Below the pieces are notes generated by a model, which was given only the letters and a program-made list of their open reading frames with translations, was not told the origin of the DNA and did not search any database. This document shows, one piece after another, positions 1 to 8,548 of a stretch of 64,000 nt of DNA. Origin of the DNA: an uncultured Shewanella sp. Its GTDB lineage: Bacteria; Pseudomonadota; Gammaproteobacteria; Enterobacterales; Shewanellaceae. The DNA lies in assembly GCF_947501665.1 (NCBI RefSeq), contig NZ_CANMWS010000011.1, positions 65,382 to 129,381 of the forward strand, read 5' to 3'. Position 1 is the first letter of the stretch. Every line of letters starts with the position of its first letter. The position numbers and the translations under genes are program-made.

Positions 1-195
1 ACCTTGTGCTTCTGCCTCTGCTTGATCTTGCGCTTCAGCTTGAATACTGCCCTCACCTTCATCAGCGGCAATTTGATAACCAGAGTGCAGTTCATTAAAA
101 CCAAATGTATCCGCACTCGCTGAGGATATAAATGCAGCGCCAACCACGACAGAGCCAACAGCAAGCGTAACAGCAGTCTTTTTAGCTAATTTCAT
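1..195 (-). CDS. Partial HvfA-like RiPP precursor (N-terminal part only)
   Basis: An open frame begins at an ATG (193-195, read leftward) and runs off the left edge, giving 65 residues. The start is a typical Sec signal peptide: a Lys-rich N-terminus, a hydrophobic core and an ASA-like cleavage site near residue 28. The mature part begins with the motif FGFNELHSGYQIAADEGEG and then becomes low-complexity and rich in Gln, Glu and Ala. From memory, HvfA-type oxazolone/thioamide RiPP metallophore precursors have the same layout: a signal peptide, an N-P-F-x-x-x-x-L-x-S-G-Y-like motif, then acidic repeats followed by Gly-Lys-Cys repeats. The Cys-containing part would lie beyond the window edge, so the family call is an inference. 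Partner genes of the HvfB (DUF692) and HvfC (DUF2063) kind would be expected further left. Confidence 0.5.
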   Translation of the reverse strand, partial: MKLAKKTAVTLAVGSVVVGAAFISSASADTFGFNELHSGYQIAADEGEGSIQAEAQDQAEAEAQG

Positions 196-468
196 AATCC
201 ATTCCTTCCATTTAGTATCAATTTTAAGTAACCAACAGCCAAATATTGTCGGCTTAGGTTAATAGACCCAGTTAATCACAAAAAACTTTCAATATTTTTA
301 CCTGTATGTCACTTATGGCCTATAAAGGCTAATTATGCAACTTTTGAACTAGGCTCCTCATGATAAAGCAACAGCCAAAACCCGACAGCCTAAAGAAAAC
401 AAAAACAGACTTAAGAGAAGAGTTGAGGTAGAATGCCGCGATTTTTCTCAGTATAAAGCGTAATTATA

Positions 469-1431
469 GTGAATGTGGCAGTTGATACACCTCGAATAAT
501 ATTAGCTCCAATGGAAGGAGTCGTAGATGATTTAATGCGCGATATCTTATCCGCAATTAACCCTTATGATTTAATGGTCACTGAATTTATTCGTGTTGTT
601 GCCCAAAAGCTGCCTGATCGCGTTTTTTATCGTTTATGCCCTGAATTACTCAACGAAGGTAAAACCCCATCAGGTACCCCTGTAAGAGTACAGTTATTAG
701 GCCAACATCCTGAATGGATGGCAGAAAATGCCATTAAAGCGGTTGAACTTGGCTCACATGGTATTGATGCTAATTTTGGTTGCCCTGCAAAAATGGTCAA
801 CCGAAACAAAGGTGGGGCTGTATTACTACAATATCCAGAACAGCTTTATCAGATTGTAAAGGCCATGAGGCAGGCCGTTCCTATTGCTCAGCCAGTTACA
901 GCTAAAATTCGTTTAGGTTATGAAGATAAATCACTTTTTATGGAAAATGCTCATGCTATTTATGAAGCCGGAGCAACAGAAATTGCAGTGCATGCCAGAA
1001 GTAAAGTCGATGGTTATAAACCACCAGCCTATTGGGAATACATTACTCAAATTAAACAAGAACTCCCCATCCCCGTCATCGCAAACGGTGAAATATGGAG
1101 TCAGGAAGATGCATTGAGGTGCATGAAAATAACCCAATGTAACGATATTATGATAGGTCGAGGAGCGATTTCATTACCCAATCTAGCCGCTTGTATTAAA
1201 ATGTCTAGCAAGCCTTATGATTGGAAGCAAACGCTAGCGCTTATGTTGGACTATACGCAAAAAGAACTGACAGGCAGAAAAAGTGACTATTATCCTGGTC
1301 GTATTAAGCAGTGGTTTACTTATTTAAACAGGCAATACCCAGAAGCAGATAAGCTTTTTCGTCAAATGAGAGTGCATAAAAACACGCACGATATCGTCAC
1401 CGTTCTAGAGCAAGCACACAAAGCATTATAA
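469..1431 (+). CDS. dusC: tRNA-dihydrouridine(16) synthase DusC
   Basis: The enzyme reduces uridine 16 in the tRNA D-loop to dihydrouridine, using FMN and NADPH, in the cytoplasm. The 320-residue product has the Dus TIM-barrel start LAPMEGVVDD (residues 12-21) and the catalytic Cys motif NFGCPAK with Cys105. It also has the FMN-binding signatures VIANGEIW and MIGRGA, and a C-terminal helical domain. Length and sequence follow E. coli DusC (about 315 residues) from end to end as I remember it, rather than DusA or DusB. The start is a GTG at 469; no strong ribosome binding site is visible. It is divergent from the HvfA-like gene and probably monocistronic, since a stem-loop follows its stop. 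Confidence 0.92.
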   Translation: MNVAVDTPRIILAPMEGVVDDLMRDILSAINPYDLMVTEFIRVVAQKLPDRVFYRLCPELLNEGKTPSGTPVRVQLLGQHPEWMAENAIKAVELGSHGIDANFGCPAKMVNRNKGGAVLLQYPEQLYQIVKAMRQAVPIAQPVTAKIRLGYEDKSLFMENAHAIYEAGATEIAVHARSKVDGYKPPAYWEYITQIKQELPIPVIANGEIWSQEDALRCMKITQCNDIMIGRGAISLPNLAACIKMSSKPYDWKQTLALMLDYTQKELTGRKSDYYPGRIKQWFTYLNRQYPEADKLFRQMRVHKNTHDIVTVLEQAHKAL

Positions 1432-1441
1432 AAGTTAAAAT

Positions 1442-1466
1442 ATGGCTGAGAATTGATCTCGGTCAT
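1442..1466 (+). terminator. Possible stem-loop after dusC
   Basis: ATGGCTGAGA (1442-1451) pairs with TCTCGGTCAT (1457-1466), giving a 10-bp stem with two G-U pairs and a 5-nt loop, 10 bases after the dusC stop. There is no clear U-run after it, so it is only a weak terminator candidate. Confidence 0.3.
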
Positions 1467-1524
1467 GTCTTCATTATGACAAGTCAGTAAACTCGTTTAA
1501 ATACATTCTCAATGACACAAAATA

Positions 1525-1878
1525 ATGATAACGAATCACATCGCCAAAAATTTATCCAAAATAGAAATTGACTTAAAAACCCAAACACAACGCTATTTAC
1601 CCCATAATATGGCACATCTCAATTTACAAACTCAAACATTATCCCAACTAATTTCATTAATGGCTGAAACACTGAGTAAAAACCACCCCCTTTATCATCA
1701 ACTAATACTATTAGATGCTGCATGGTGTCAGTTAGAAATGGGATTATACGGCTTATGTTCAGACTGTGAAGCACCAATAGAGAGGAAGCAACTTAAACAA
1801 AATCCATTAAGACAGCGCTGCAATAGATGTCAGGCAAAGCATCATCAATACAGCAATAATCGCCAGATAAGCCATTAA
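1525..1878 (+). CDS. DksA/TraR-like C4 zinc-finger protein
   Basis: This small 117-residue protein carries the C-terminal DksA/TraR zinc finger: Cys78-x2-Cys81 and Cys99-x2-Cys102, around the usual G-x-Y-G-x-C start and L-x-x-x-P core. The N-terminal half is helical and lacks the long acidic coiled coil seen in full-length DksA (about 150 residues), so it resembles the shorter TraR/YbiI-type members. In the family, such proteins insert into the RNA polymerase secondary channel or simply bind zinc. A role here is inferred from the domain only. No strong ribosome binding site is visible before the ATG. An upstream ATG at 1512 is in another frame and stops early. Confidence 0.6.
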   Translation: MITNHIAKNLSKIEIDLKTQTQRYLPHNMAHLNLQTQTLSQLISLMAETLSKNHPLYHQLILLDAAWCQLEMGLYGLCSDCEAPIERKQLKQNPLRQRCNRCQAKHHQYSNNRQISH

Positions 1879-1879
1879 A

Positions 1880-1905
1880 AGTGCTCACTATTACCAATAA
1901 GCACT
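1880..1905. terminator. Short hairpin between convergent genes
   Basis: AGTGCT (1880-1885) and AGCACT (1900-1905) form a 6-bp stem with a 14-nt loop, in the gap between the DksA-like gene and the convergent dedA gene. It is a weak candidate. Confidence 0.25.
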
Positions 1906-1936
1906 CACGCTCTTCTCACCGATTAAGTCTCTGACA

Positions 1937-2542
1937 TTATCGATTTTTTTGGTATCGGCGGATCCCAATAAAAATACCTAACATAATCAGACCAGTAACA
2001 ATAAACCAAGTCACAACAGCATAGTGATGATAGAAAGAAAGTAATGACTCCCGTTTATCATAAAGGTATGCAGGAGCCACTCCAAAAGTGATAACCCAAA
2101 GTATCACAGCTAATGTATTACCCACTAAAAACTCCTTAAAGGGCATTTTTGCAATACCACAAGCAAGAGGCATAAGCTGTTTTAACCCTTCGATATATCG
2201 GCTCATCAGTAGGCCCCAAATGCCATAGCTTTCAATAAAGAGATGGCATTTATCAATGGTTTTTTGTGATATCCAATTTTTACGGATCAACATATGTTCA
2301 CATTGTAGACCAATCCAATAACCACATGTATTTCCTAAAAAAGCACTGCTACCAGCAACAGTAATAATGAGTGGTAAAGACATTTCCCCTAAAGAAGCTA
2401 AAATACTGGCTACGACTAATAAGGATTGACCAGGAGCTGGGATCCCAACACCTTCCGCCGCAATGGCCAATGCCAAAAGTAAATAGCCATATTGATGCAA
2501 TAAAGGCGTTAAGTCTGTTATTAAATGTTCTATCGATAGCAT
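1937..2542 (-). CDS. DedA family membrane protein (VTT domain)
   Basis: A 201-residue inner-membrane protein of the DedA/SNARE-associated (VTT) superfamily. It shows the signature E-G-x-G-I-P-x-P-G-Q-S near residues 30-40, the second re-entrant part with S-R-Y-I-E-G-L-K-Q-L-M-P-x-x-C-G near 114-129, and several hydrophobic segments ending in a C-terminal transmembrane helix with a basic tail. Family members act as scramblases or flippases for undecaprenyl phosphate or phosphatidylethanolamine, and support envelope integrity. Which lipid this one handles cannot be read from the sequence. It has no evident operon partner. Confidence 0.85.
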   Translation of the reverse strand: MLSIEHLITDLTPLLHQYGYLLLALAIAAEGVGIPAPGQSLLVVASILASLGEMSLPLIITVAGSSAFLGNTCGYWIGLQCEHMLIRKNWISQKTIDKCHLFIESYGIWGLLMSRYIEGLKQLMPLACGIAKMPFKEFLVGNTLAVILWVITFGVAPAYLYDKRESLLSFYHHYAVVTWFIVTGLIMLGIFIGIRRYQKNR

Positions 2543-2663
2543 AAAGAGTAATAAATAAAAGTGTTATATCCTATATGATAACCTAAGTCTTATTTTTAAC
2601 TTCCCTACATGGATAAAAATTTAATAAAATAGATCATATGATGTCAGAATAGGTTTAAAATAA

Positions 2664-4853
2664 TTACCAAAAAACCATTAAAGTAAAAATAAATAACAAT
2701 CCTGTTAATAAAGGCCAATAGAGTAATTTAGGTAAGGCATTGTCTGCATATTGAACAAAACGAATATTCATTCCCCAACTAAATAAAATAGAATTTACTG
2801 ATACAATCAACACCATTGTATAGGCAATAATAAAAAAGTATTCCATATAAATAAGTTCATTAGCCCCAATATGAGAACGTAATTCAACATGCGCCAATAA
2901 AGCAACAAAAAATAAAGCAGAGCAAGATGCAAGCACTTCTAATGCATTAAATCCGATTAGGCCTATTCGGCTCTCATCTCTTGAATTCGTTAGTAGTACG
3001 GCATACAACATTAACAGTACTATCACAACAGGAAATAAATAAGACACGAAAGGGTCGATAACATTACGGCCAATTTGAATATTATAATATAGTTCAGGTA
3101 CATACATTTTATTCACTTTACTGTCTATACCCAGTGTAGAGTTATAGTCATTAAATCGAATATCAAAAAATGCTCTTTTCACTTGCCAGCCAGAAATTGA
3201 AAAACTCTCTTCTAAACCGGGTTTACTGCTGGTATTCAAATTATCATATGCTATCGCATCAGGGATCAATATGACATGTTTACGATAGTCTTTTGGCCAC
3301 AGTCTTAACCAAATAGTTTGCTTATCAAAAGGGTAAGTTTTATAAATAAAGTGGCCAGATATTTTAACTCTAAATGTCCAACCAATCGTTTCATAATCAC
3401 CTTCTTGATGAATATAAATCTGTCGTACTTTACTTTCGATAGATTCAGGAAAAGATAACCCTTTACCAATATCATAATGATTAGATAATAAATAGCGCTG
3501 CCAAACATAACCAGAAATCAATAAATTATTATCATCATCTATTTTTGCCGATTGTACTGTGATCCCGGTAGGAATAAAAATTGGGGGCTCTTTATGCTGA
3601 TGTAAACTGCTTTTACTGTAATCTCGAACAAAAGTACGCAAATTCGCATCACTGGTGATCAGTTGAGACTCTTTAGCCGGTGCTTCCACGACATCTTTTT
3701 GTGAAAACCAAATATATAAAATAGCACTCACAAAACTCAATGCTATGATAAAGGCAGAGCCCCATAAACCCAATTGTAACTTGCTATTCCATAACATATT
3801 AATAAAAAATACCCAAACCAATACCGTTAACACAGAAAACAAAGTCAAAGTGTAAGGGTTTCGCTTCACCCAATCTTGTAAAGTCGATAAATGAACCATT
3901 AATTTATGATGAGCAAAAAACGCCTTCTCTATGACTACAGCCACCTTCCATTGCGTTTGCGCAATCTCAAAGACATGTAAATAAGAAGGCACCTGCGTGA
4001 GTTGATTGGCAATTACATTAAAATGGCAACGTGAGCTGCGTAGAGGAGGCTCACATGATATCAAACTTGCTTCTTTAAAATAATCCTTAAAATTATGCCT
4101 CTCTTCTTTTACAGCATTAGGAAACAAAGAGTGATAAATTTGATTATTATTTTGATCGAAAATAATCGCATAACCTTCATCCCCCAAATCAACAGCCTCA
4201 ATTTCGTTATACAGATTAGAAACATCAATATTTACGAATGAATACCCAATAATCTTGTCTTTTTTCTTTATCGGTAATACATCTTTCATCACCCAGCGAA
4301 AACTTTGCTCATCAAATTGCAATGGCAACCAGCCTTCTTGTTTTTGGACAGCGCAATTATACCAATTACCATCAACACATTGATTTAATTTATCTGCAGT
4401 ATAATCAAACAATAAATCAATACGAGTCATCTCATAACCATGATCTTGTTGGATCATATACGGTGAAAATAAACGTAATTTATCATCAATACTATAAGGT
4501 GAATAAGCAGCCCCTATTCCACTAAATCCATCATAGATGGCCCCTACATTTTCAATAATATCTAAAATAGACTGCTCAGAATGGCCTTTATTAGCTAATT
4601 GGTTTGACAATTCTTTATTGACCTTTTCAACTTTATAGAAATGCTTCTCTATGTTTTTCTTAATCTTATTACTGCCATTCAATAAATATTGTCGCGTTTG
4701 TTCATCTTGTATTTTATTCACTTGCCAATTTGCAATAAAAAGAGTCAATGTCAGCACTGATATTAATAAGGTAACAAAGACCCCCAAAATAATAATGCGC
4801 CGCCTATGCATGCCATACTTGCGCCAATAAGCTAATATCGCGCTCACTTTCAT
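2664..4853 (-). CDS. Cache-domain / pentameric ligand-gated ion channel fusion
   Basis: The 729-residue protein has a first membrane helix at about 18-41 and a Cache-like extracytoplasmic sensor at about 45-312. Membrane helices follow at about 334-354 and 362-383, then a beta-rich domain at about 400-595 and four closely spaced helices at about 598-622, 630-654, 667-693 and 709-728. The beta-rich domain contains YPFDKQ (507-512), the Cys-loop/Pro-loop hallmark Y/F-P-x-D-x-Q of pentameric ligand-gated channels, and the four last helices fit M1-M4 with a Pro in M1. Counting helices places both the Cache part and the channel ligand-binding domain in the periplasm, as a real channel requires. 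The gene overlaps the upstream binding-protein gene by one base (TAATG), which suggests coupled translation. I infer a ligand-gated channel with a second sensor. No kinase or GGDEF domain is present. Confidence 0.8.
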   Translation of the reverse strand: MKVSAILAYWRKYGMHRRRIIILGVFVTLLISVLTLTLFIANWQVNKIQDEQTRQYLLNGSNKIKKNIEKHFYKVEKVNKELSNQLANKGHSEQSILDIIENVGAIYDGFSGIGAAYSPYSIDDKLRLFSPYMIQQDHGYEMTRIDLLFDYTADKLNQCVDGNWYNCAVQKQEGWLPLQFDEQSFRWVMKDVLPIKKKDKIIGYSFVNIDVSNLYNEIEAVDLGDEGYAIIFDQNNNQIYHSLFPNAVKEERHNFKDYFKEASLISCEPPLRSSRCHFNVIANQLTQVPSYLHVFEIAQTQWKVAVVIEKAFFAHHKLMVHLSTLQDWVKRNPYTLTLFSVLTVLVWVFFINMLWNSKLQLGLWGSAFIIALSFVSAILYIWFSQKDVVEAPAKESQLITSDANLRTFVRDYSKSSLHQHKEPPIFIPTGITVQSAKIDDDNNLLISGYVWQRYLLSNHYDIGKGLSFPESIESKVRQIYIHQEGDYETIGWTFRVKISGHFIYKTYPFDKQTIWLRLWPKDYRKHVILIPDAIAYDNLNTSSKPGLEESFSISGWQVKRAFFDIRFNDYNSTLGIDSKVNKMYVPELYYNIQIGRNVIDPFVSYLFPVVIVLLMLYAVLLTNSRDESRIGLIGFNALEVLASCSALFFVALLAHVELRSHIGANELIYMEYFFIIAYTMVLIVSVNSILFSWGMNIRFVQYADNALPKLLYWPLLTGLLFIFTLMVFW

Positions 4854-6031
4854 TAGTCACCCTCAACTTGTTTGATAAATCCCTTCTTATATTGATATTG
4901 CATCATCCACACTTTATCACTGGCTTGATGATCTGTTTTTGATAGCGTTAAAGGTGAACCAAAATCTATCTGCGATGTTGATAATAATTCTAATGCACTT
5001 CGAATCCCTGTAGAATTAATCTCGCCATCATATCGTTGTAAAGCTTCAATAAATAAATTCGCAGATAAATAACCTTCAAAACTGATCTCATTAGCAGTGG
5101 CATTAGGCAAAAAAAGATTAATATCACCTTTAAATGCCTGTTGTGAAACCGAGCTATGAAAAAGAAAAGGGACCACTTGGGTAATAAACACACGGTCACT
5201 AGACACATCTAACTTATTAGAGAGCGCCGTCGCACCACTAAAAGATAAATTATAAAATAGGGTTCGAGGAAATAAATTATAACTGTGATTAATAAACTTT
5301 GCGGAAGCAGCATAAGCCCCCACTATAATAATCGCTTTAGGGGATTTAGATAAATCCAATAATGACATAATGGCATTGTCCACCTCCACAGTATTTCTAG
5401 GGTATTTAGTCACTGGTAACTCATTCATATGCCTAAAACCATAATCCGTAAGTACTTGTTCTGCTGCATTAAAGCCTGCTTGACCATATGCATCATCCTG
5501 CAATAAAAATGCAATTTCCCCAGGCTTTATGCCATTTTTAAAAATATGCTTAACAATGGCCTGCATTTCTTGCCCATAACTGGCCCTAAAATTAAAAATA
5601 AACTTATCCACAGGTTGATTGCGCAATATTCCCGCTCCAGTATAAGGAGCATAAAACACACGTTTCTGCTGAGTGATATAAGGCGCGGTCACTTTAGCTG
5701 TCGGTGTACCGACATTACCTATAATGGCTAATACTCCATCTTGAGTAATCAGCTTTTTGACATTGATTAAAGCCGCATCAGGCTGATAACCATCATCTCG
5801 AACAATAAGCTCAATACTTCGACCATGCACTCCACCTAAGCAATTGACTTTATTAAAGTACACTTGAATGCCATCTCGCATTGACTCACCCAAATATTGT
5901 GCAGGTCCACTCAAAGCTGTAGACATCCCCAGCAAAATAGGAGGCTGCTCACTCGTTGGCAATTGACATTCAGCAGCAGACAAACCTGAAAATAACCAAA
6001 CCAACAAAAGCCCGCACACTTGTCTTCCCAT
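4853..6031 (-). CDS. Periplasmic substrate-binding protein, LivK/Peripla_BP_6 type
   Basis: A 392-residue exported protein with a signal peptide (about residues 1-20, cleavage near S-A-A) and a type I periplasmic-binding-protein fold. The start of the mature part, with I-L-L-G-M-S-T-A-L-S-G-P-A-Q-Y-L-G, is typical of branched-chain amino-acid or amide-binding proteins. The segment V-L-A-I-I-G-N-V-G-T-P-T near residues 110-120 belongs to the same pocket architecture. There are no ABC permease or ATPase genes beside it. Instead its stop codon overlaps the start of the Cache-channel fusion. I infer that it delivers ligand to, or modulates, that channel rather than feeding a transporter. The ligand is unknown. 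Confidence 0.85.
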   Translation of the reverse strand: MGRQVCGLLLVWLFSGLSAAECQLPTSEQPPILLGMSTALSGPAQYLGESMRDGIQVYFNKVNCLGGVHGRSIELIVRDDGYQPDAALINVKKLITQDGVLAIIGNVGTPTAKVTAPYITQQKRVFYAPYTGAGILRNQPVDKFIFNFRASYGQEMQAIVKHIFKNGIKPGEIAFLLQDDAYGQAGFNAAEQVLTDYGFRHMNELPVTKYPRNTVEVDNAIMSLLDLSKSPKAIIIVGAYAASAKFINHSYNLFPRTLFYNLSFSGATALSNKLDVSSDRVFITQVVPFLFHSSVSQQAFKGDINLFLPNATANEISFEGYLSANLFIEALQRYDGEINSTGIRSALELLSTSQIDFGSPLTLSKTDHQASDKVWMMQYQYKKGFIKQVEGD

Positions 6032-6217
6032 AACAAATCACGCCTTAATCAATTACATCCTATTTGATTAAGCCTAGTCTTCTCACATTGAAATACAACC
6101 TAAGGGCAACTTGATTTGGAAGCAATTGGATTTGTAGACTATTATTGTTTTTAAACTCATCACAAGCACTGCCTTATTGCTTATAGCCTTCCCCCTATCA
6201 TACAAAAGGACATTTCG

Positions 6218-6874
6218 ATGACTGCCTGCCAATTACGTTATCAAACAATCGAATTTGATAATATTGATATCCATTTACGGACATTAAAGGATAGAAATCA
6301 ATTTGATGATCCTAATGGTACGGCCCAAGCATTAGGCATATCGTCGGCACAATGGCCTTTATTTGGTATCATTTGGGACTCATCACAAATCCTAGCCCAT
6401 GAAATGGAATATTTTCGAATTGAAAATAAAAAAATTTTAGAGGTAGGTTGCGGGATGGCTTTATCCAGTATGTTATTAAAAAAGCGCAACGCCAATATTA
6501 CGGCCACGGACTACCATCCGGAAGTGGAAGAGTTTTTGCAAGAAAACATTAAATTAAATAAAAGTGGACACATTCCATTTTTACGCACTAATTGGAAAGA
6601 TAAACAAGACAACTTAGGCACATTTGATCTCATTATTGGCAGTGACCTTCTCTATGAAAAAGAACACATCACACTTTTATCAACCTTCATTCATCGACAT
6701 GCCAACCCTCAATGTGAAGTGATGATTGTCGATCCAGGTCGAGGACATCATGCTGCCTTTAGCAAAAAAATGATGCAGCTTAACTATGCTTCTAGCCCCT
6801 ATTCACCAAAGAGCACTCACAATTTATCTCACTCTTTCACAGGAAAAATATTGCACTATCAACATCAAGGTTAA
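6218..6874 (+). CDS. Class I SAM-dependent methyltransferase (METTL20/PrmA-like)
   Basis: The 218-residue protein has SAM motif I ILEVGCGMALSS (about residues 73-84), motif II with an acidic ribose-binding residue in T-A-T-D-Y-H (about 95-100), and D-L-I-I-G-S-D-L-L-Y-E near 137-147. The last is the pattern of the Methyltransf_16 group, which includes protein-lysine methyltransferases such as ETFB-KMT. The substrate cannot be determined here. The ATG at 6218 follows AAAGGACATTTCG, a good ribosome binding site. The 3' end overlaps the convergent map gene by four bases. Confidence 0.7.
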   Translation: MTACQLRYQTIEFDNIDIHLRTLKDRNQFDDPNGTAQALGISSAQWPLFGIIWDSSQILAHEMEYFRIENKKILEVGCGMALSSMLLKKRNANITATDYHPEVEEFLQENIKLNKSGHIPFLRTNWKDKQDNLGTFDLIIGSDLLYEKEHITLLSTFIHRHANPQCEVMIVDPGRGHHAAFSKKMMQLNYASSPYSPKSTHNLSHSFTGKILHYQHQG

Positions 6875-7665
6875 ATCAGCTTACCATCAAGTCGTGTTTT
6901 TTCTTCTTCTCTTAAAGTCAATACTTCAAAGCCATTTTCAGTAACCAAAATGGTATGCTCCCATTGCGCAGACAATTTTTTGTCACGCGTCACCACTGTC
7001 CAACCATCTTTTTTTGTTTTTACCTTCTCTTTTCCTTGATTAATCATAGGTTCAATCGTAAAAGTCATATTTGGCCTTAACACAAGCCCAGTATCTGGAC
7101 GACCAAAATGTAATACTTGCGGTGCTTCATGCATTTCACGACCAATCCCATGACCACAGTACTCTCGAACAACACTGTAACCAAAACGTTCTGCATATGA
7201 CTGGATCCCATGACCAACATCCCCAAGCGTTGCACCCGATTTCACACATTCAATGCCTTTCCACATGGCTTCATAAGTGACATCCACCAGTTTTCTAGCT
7301 AATGGACTCGCCCCAGCTAACACATACATTTTACTTGAGTCTGCAATAAACCCATCTTTTTCAAGCGTAATATCAATATTAACAATATCTGTTTGCTTCA
7401 GTTTATACTGTATACTTGGCACTCCATGGCAAACAACATCATTAACCGATGTATTTAACACATATTGATAGCCATACTGACCTTTACTCGCAGGGCGGGC
7501 TTGTAATTGATTGATAATAAAGTCCTCGACCTTATCATTAATCTCCATTGTCGACACCCCAACATGAATAAACGTATCCAACATGGCAAAAACTTGAGCT
7601 AACAACTGACCAGACTGACGCATTAACATCACTTCTTGGGGGGATTTGATGCTAATATCATTCAT
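6871..7665 (-). CDS. map: Methionine aminopeptidase, type I
   Basis: This enzyme removes the N-terminal Met from new proteins in the cytoplasm. All residues of the type I active site are present and shifted by one relative to E. coli: His80, the metal ligands Asp98, Asp109, His172, Glu205 and Glu236. The 264-residue length is normal for the family. Its start overlaps the 3' end of the ParD-like gene by eight bases, so the two are translated from one message. It differs in detail from the usual Map (for example IADSSKMY where G-D-T-S is usual). In this bacterial group it could be a second Map copy, paired with the ParD-like protein, rather than the essential one near rpsB-tsf. Confidence 0.92.
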   Translation of the reverse strand: MNDISIKSPQEVMLMRQSGQLLAQVFAMLDTFIHVGVSTMEINDKVEDFIINQLQARPASKGQYGYQYVLNTSVNDVVCHGVPSIQYKLKQTDIVNIDITLEKDGFIADSSKMYVLAGASPLARKLVDVTYEAMWKGIECVKSGATLGDVGHGIQSYAERFGYSVVREYCGHGIGREMHEAPQVLHFGRPDTGLVLRPNMTFTIEPMINQGKEKVKTKKDGWTVVTRDKKLSAQWEHTILVTENGFEVLTLREEEKTRLDGKLI

Positions 7666-7864
7666 GGATCAACCCCTCTAGAGTCACTTGTTCTTTTTCA
7701 AGTTGTAATTTAATCAGTGCATTAAATGTCATAGATGGATTCAATTCAGCCAACATGCCCATTTTGATCCAAAATTCAGCTTGTGAATTAATCGAACGAG
7801 ACATTGCTTGACTCGACTTCCTGATCTCTTCATGTAACGCATCCGAAATTTTGACTATCCCCAC
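7658..7864 (-). CDS. ParD-like antitoxin-family protein
   Basis: A 68-residue protein beginning with a short ribbon-helix-helix-like segment (V-K-I-S-D-A-L-H-E-E-I-R) followed by a helical part with S-I-N-S-Q-A-E-F-W-I-K-M-G. This matches the ParD_like family as I remember it, which is often encoded directly before a methionine aminopeptidase in Gammaproteobacteria. No toxin of the ParE/RelE type is next to it, so a classical toxin-antitoxin role is not supported. It might autoregulate the map message. The start is an ATG just after an AT-rich promoter region. Confidence 0.7.
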   Translation of the reverse strand: MGIVKISDALHEEIRKSSQAMSRSINSQAEFWIKMGMLAELNPSMTFNALIKLQLEKEQVTLEGLIHE

Positions 7865-8548
7865 AGCGTTTTCACCTTATTGTATACGTTTTATCATAAA
7901 ACATATACTAAATGTATATTGTTATCAAGAGACTTTTCTATTGACCCTTAGCTTTCTCCTCGTAAAATAGTTTTAATAATGTAAAATTAAAGATTTTATG
8001 GTAAACCAATTGATAATAATAATTAACATTACAAAAGAAATCTAAAATGCAATGAACAATACTTAATAATACAACCATTTTAAAATTAATTTAAAATGAC
8101 TGTATTAAATAGATAATTATAAAATCAAATCATAAATGATTAATCATTCACCTCTATTTACCAAAAAAATTAACTTTGCATTAAAAAACAAAAACTCACC
8201 CAATTAAAATTAAAGCAATTGTAAACAACAACTTATTTTATGATGAAAAATAAAAGTAAAACTTAAAGAGTATTATTAACAATAACAAGGTGAGTATCAA
8301 TATTAATTGCATTGTTATTTACAGGCAAAGAGAAATACCGTTATATTGATTAAGAAGAAATAAATACAGCCCTTTTATCTTTGAGGGAGTATTTATAAAC
8401 ATCACATATTATAAATATTAATAATAAAATGCATGGTAATACATATCTAAAGAATATTGTACGAACATTCACAATATAAACTGCTATTACATATTCTATT
8501 GTATCCATTGCTATTCAATAATAACGACAATTGAAGTAAGAGATCACA
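7865..8548. other. AT-rich intergenic region upstream of the permeases
   Basis: These 684 bases hold the promoters of the leftward parD-like/map pair and the rightward permease gene. The sequence is very AT-rich. The only structure I can point to is an 8-bp inverted repeat, AATAACAA (8281-8288) with TTGTTATT (8312-8319). No RNA gene or riboswitch was recognised. Confidence 0.4.

Noticed and set aside
2664..4853. Reading of the Cache protein as a chemoreceptor or sensor kinase
   Set aside because: There is no HAMP, kinase, methyl-accepting or GGDEF domain; the second half fits a ligand-gated channel instead.
7658..7864. Calling the ParD-like gene half of a toxin-antitoxin system
   Set aside because: No ParE- or RelE-type toxin frame is next to it; the neighbour is methionine aminopeptidase.
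8281..8319. Riboswitch upstream of the permease genes
   Set aside because: Only a short 8-bp inverted repeat is visible and none of the conserved cores of lysine or other amino-acid riboswitches was recognised.
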